Notes under the pieces: generated by a model
Told to the model about the DNA's origin: nothing
The model's database searches: none
Seen by the model: only the letters and a program-made list of their open reading frames with translations
Source of the DNA: an uncultured bacterium
GTDB taxonomy: Bacteria; Actinomycetota; Actinomycetes; S36-B12
Assembly: GCA_903954205.1 (NCBI GenBank)
Contig: CAJBMR010000126.1
Span: 1-7,738 of the forward strand
Direction of reading: 5' to 3'
Length of the DNA: 7,738 nucleotides
Translations under genes and position numbers: made by a program
Part shown: one piece after another, positions 5,786 to 7,738 of the stretch
Position numbering within the stretch: the stretch's first letter is position 1
Layout of the letters: each line of letters begins with the position of its first letter

Positions 5786-7738
5786 CTACTCGATGACCGC
5801 ATCGACGGCCACGCAGCCGCCATGTCCCACGATCAGTGGGTTCACCTCCACGAGGGATAGCCCCTCCGACAGCAGCACGTCTGCGATCCGGCTCGCCACC
5901 ACGCACAGTCCACCCACGTCATACGTCGCTCCCCCGCGCGCACCGGCGAGCACCGCTCGTCCGCGCAACCCCTCGAGGGCGCGGCGCACTCGATCGGGCG
6001 AAGCCGGCAGCGGGATGCAGGCAACGTCAGAGAGCGCCTCGGTCCACAGGCCACCCAGGCCGATCGTCAAGGTGGGCACGACACCCTCGCGCCGTGCCGC
6101 GACGATCACCTCGACACCCGGATCGGCCATGGCCTCGACGAGGACGCGCGCACCGGGGGCGATGCCGAGGATGCGCCCAGCCTCGGCGGCGACATCGCCA
6201 TCGGAATCCAAGCCGAGAACGACGCCGCCTATGTCGCTCTTGTGGATGACTCCCTCGGCGAGGATCTTGAGCGCGACCGGATAGCCGAGAGCGCGAGCAG
6301 CAGTCACCGCCTCCTCAGCGCTGCCCGCCACGCGCCCCTCGGGCACTGCGATGCCGTACGTCGCGAGCAGGGCCTTGGCACCAGCCTCATCGAGCGAACG
6401 TGATCGATGATCCGACGCGACCGCCGAAGCCATCTCCCGCAGTCGGGCAGCGTCGGGGTGTGGCGATTGCAGCACGTGAAGCGCGCGCAGCGCATTGTCG
6501 AGACCCGCGACCGCTCCCGGCGCAGCCTGTCCCGGTGTCGTGGCCACGACGAGGGTGTCGAATCCAGCCCGCTCACCGCCGAGAACCCCACCGGCCCGCG
6601 TGGATCGCCACTCGGCAAGCGGGCCTGGCGGAAGCCCGGGCGGCTCATCCTGGACGTAGACGAGGTGCCCGACCCCGGGGTCGCGGCCCACGGTCTCCGC
6701 AAGTGCAGCGATGGCCTCGGTGTCCGCCCAGACGAGGGCGGTGTGGTCGAGGGGATTGGCCACGGTGGCGGCGGGCGGGAGCAACTCACGCAGTCGCTCC
6801 TGCGTCGCGGCATCCAGATCCGCAAGTGCCACGCCGAGGTCGTCGGCCAGGTCGGCGGCAACGGCCGCGTCACCGCCGGAGCACGTGAGGAACGCCGCTC
6901 CGCGCGAATCGCGCCTGCCCAGCGCCAGCGCCCGCGCGGTCTCGAGCAACTCCAGCGGTTGCTTCACCATGACACCGCCGGCCTCGGCGATCATCGCCGC
7001 GAAGACCGCCTGATCTCCGACCAGTGCAGCCGTGTGTGCCGCGCCTACGGCCGCACCGCGCACGCTGCGCCCGGCCTTGAGTACGACGACGCGCACGTCA
7101 CGCTCGGCGCATCGGGCAAGGGCCTCGCACCAGGCTGCGCCATCACCGTCTCCCTCGACGTAGAGCGCGACTGCGCGCACGCCTTCGAGCAGCGCGACCT
7201 CGCCGAGCAGCGTTGGAGTGTCGATCACCGCCGCGTTGCCTGTAGAGACGACGGTGTGCAGGCCCTCGCCGGAGCGGTGCGCCATGCCGACCACGCCGAC
7301 ATTGCCGCTGTCGGAGATGAGTGCGACTCCGCCAGCGACATCGGGAAGCGTCACGGCATCGCCCCACAGGGGCGCCCGCGCCATCACGCTGACCAGGCCG
7401 TTGCCATTAGGGCCGATGACGGCCATGCCGCCGGCTGCCGCCACCAGATCGCCCTGCAGGTCCGCGCGCCCTGCCTCAGCGAAGCCCGCGGCGTAGACGA
7501 TCGCTCCTCCGCAGCCCAGCGCAGCAGCTTCGGCGACGTAAGCCGCCACGGTGTCCGCAGGGGTCGCGACAACGACAGCGTCGACAGTCCCGGCATCGGC
7601 CAGTGTCGGCACGCATCGCACACCCGCGGCCACGGTCCGGGTGGGGTGCACCCCGACAATCTCCCCCGCGAACCCGGCTCGCTGGAGGTTGAGCAAGGTC
7701 GCTTGCGCGTAAGAGCCCTCCCGATCCGTGGCCCCCAC
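5786..7738 (-). CDS. ADP-forming acetate/acyl-CoA synthetase family protein, fused alpha-beta form (5' end beyond window)
   Basis: This 650-residue fragment belongs to the NDP-forming acyl-CoA synthetase family, which interconverts acyl-CoA + ADP + Pi with acid + CoA + ATP. Domains in order are: a CoA-binding Rossmann domain (about 1-125, starting at VGATDREGSYA), succinyl-CoA-ligase-like flavodoxin domains (about 137-430), and an ATP-grasp domain (about 445-650). His 235 in GAAHTAALVGD matches the phosphohistidine found in the SHTG segment of relatives. The ATP-grasp part shows PVALKILAEGVIHKSDIGGV (487-506) and LVEVNPLIV (629-637). The first codon visible is GTG, but it is probably an internal Val of the usual VVGAS-like motif, so some 10-20 residues are missing at the window edge. 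The related protein lysine acetyltransferases add a GNAT domain, which is absent here at the C-terminus. The acyl substrate is unknown. It is upstream of and co-directional with the Rieske gene, with 125 bp between them. Confidence 0.88.
   Translation of the reverse strand: MGATDREGSYAQATLLNLQRAGFAGEIVGVHPTRTVAAGVRCVPTLADAGTVDAVVVATPADTVAAYVAEAAALGCGGAIVYAAGFAEAGRADLQGDLVAAAGGMAVIGPNGNGLVSVMARAPLWGDAVTLPDVAGGVALISDSGNVGVVGMAHRSGEGLHTVVSTGNAAVIDTPTLLGEVALLEGVRAVALYVEGDGDGAAWCEALARCAERDVRVVVLKAGRSVRGAAVGAAHTAALVGDQAVFAAMIAEAGGVMVKQPLELLETARALALGRRDSRGAAFLTCSGGDAAVAADLADDLGVALADLDAATQERLRELLPPAATVANPLDHTALVWADTEAIAALAETVGRDPGVGHLVYVQDEPPGLPPGPLAEWRSTRAGGVLGGERAGFDTLVVATTPGQAAPGAVAGLDNALRALHVLQSPHPDAARLREMASAVASDHRSRSLDEAGAKALLATYGIAVPEGRVAGSAEEAVTAARALGYPVALKILAEGVIHKSDIGGVVLGLDSDGDVAAEAGRILGIAPGARVLVEAMADPGVEVIVAARREGVVPTLTIGLGGLWTEALSDVACIPLPASPDRVRRALEGLRGRAVLAGARGGATYDVGGLCVVASRIADVLLSEGLSLVEVNPLIVGHGGCVAVDAVIE

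Noticed and set aside
7736..7738. GTG at the window edge as the start of the acyl-CoA synthetase
   Set aside because: It falls inside the conserved glycine-rich CoA-binding motif (VGATDREGS), so it is probably an internal valine codon of a gene cut by the window edge.

Overview
The window looks like chromosomal DNA from a high-GC bacterium, most likely an actinomycete-type Actinomycetota. The evidence is GC-rich third codon positions throughout, GTG starts, and two lipoproteins whose lipobox cysteine is followed by a Gly/Ser/Pro/Thr-rich linker. No rRNA, tRNA, CRISPR array, insertion sequence or phage gene was seen. The genus cannot be told from the sequence alone. Six protein-coding genes cover nearly all of the window, and two of them run off its edges.

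Left part (1-2779): a polyamine-type ABC importer split into two divergent units. A Tat-type lipoprotein substrate-binding protein (PotD-like, minus strand) is followed after 1 nt by a PotB-like permease that runs off the left edge; a second permease may lie beyond it. The ATPase (PotA-like) is transcribed the other way from a compact intergenic region of about 120 bp. A possible 10-codon leader ORF with a strong Shine-Dalgarno precedes potA, and its stop codon overlaps the potA start.

Middle part (2784-4397): convergent with potA and only 4 bp from it lies a secreted lipoprotein of the endonuclease/exonuclease/phosphatase (EEP) superfamily with a complete set of family motifs and a C-terminal accessory region. 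Its natural start (ATG 4369 with GGAGGA) is out of frame with the enzyme. The likely cause is one missing base inside a 17/18-bp repeat in the signal-peptide region, either a real frameshift or a sequence error.

Right part (4476-7738): a Rieske non-haem iron oxygenase that resembles the quaternary-ammonium monooxygenases (glycine betaine, carnitine, stachydrine type), and upstream of it on the same strand the large fragment of an ADP-forming acyl-CoA synthetase. The 125 bp between them hold a perfect 26-bp palindrome, made of two CAATCGATTG boxes, and a separate 7-bp-stem hairpin.

Taken together, the neighbourhood suggests uptake of a cationic amine (importer), oxidative dealkylation (Rieske enzyme) and possibly CoA activation of a carbon product (ligase). 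The EEP lipoprotein acts outside the membrane on an unknown phosphoester. The family assignments are firm, but the shared pathway is inferred only from gene neighbourhood.
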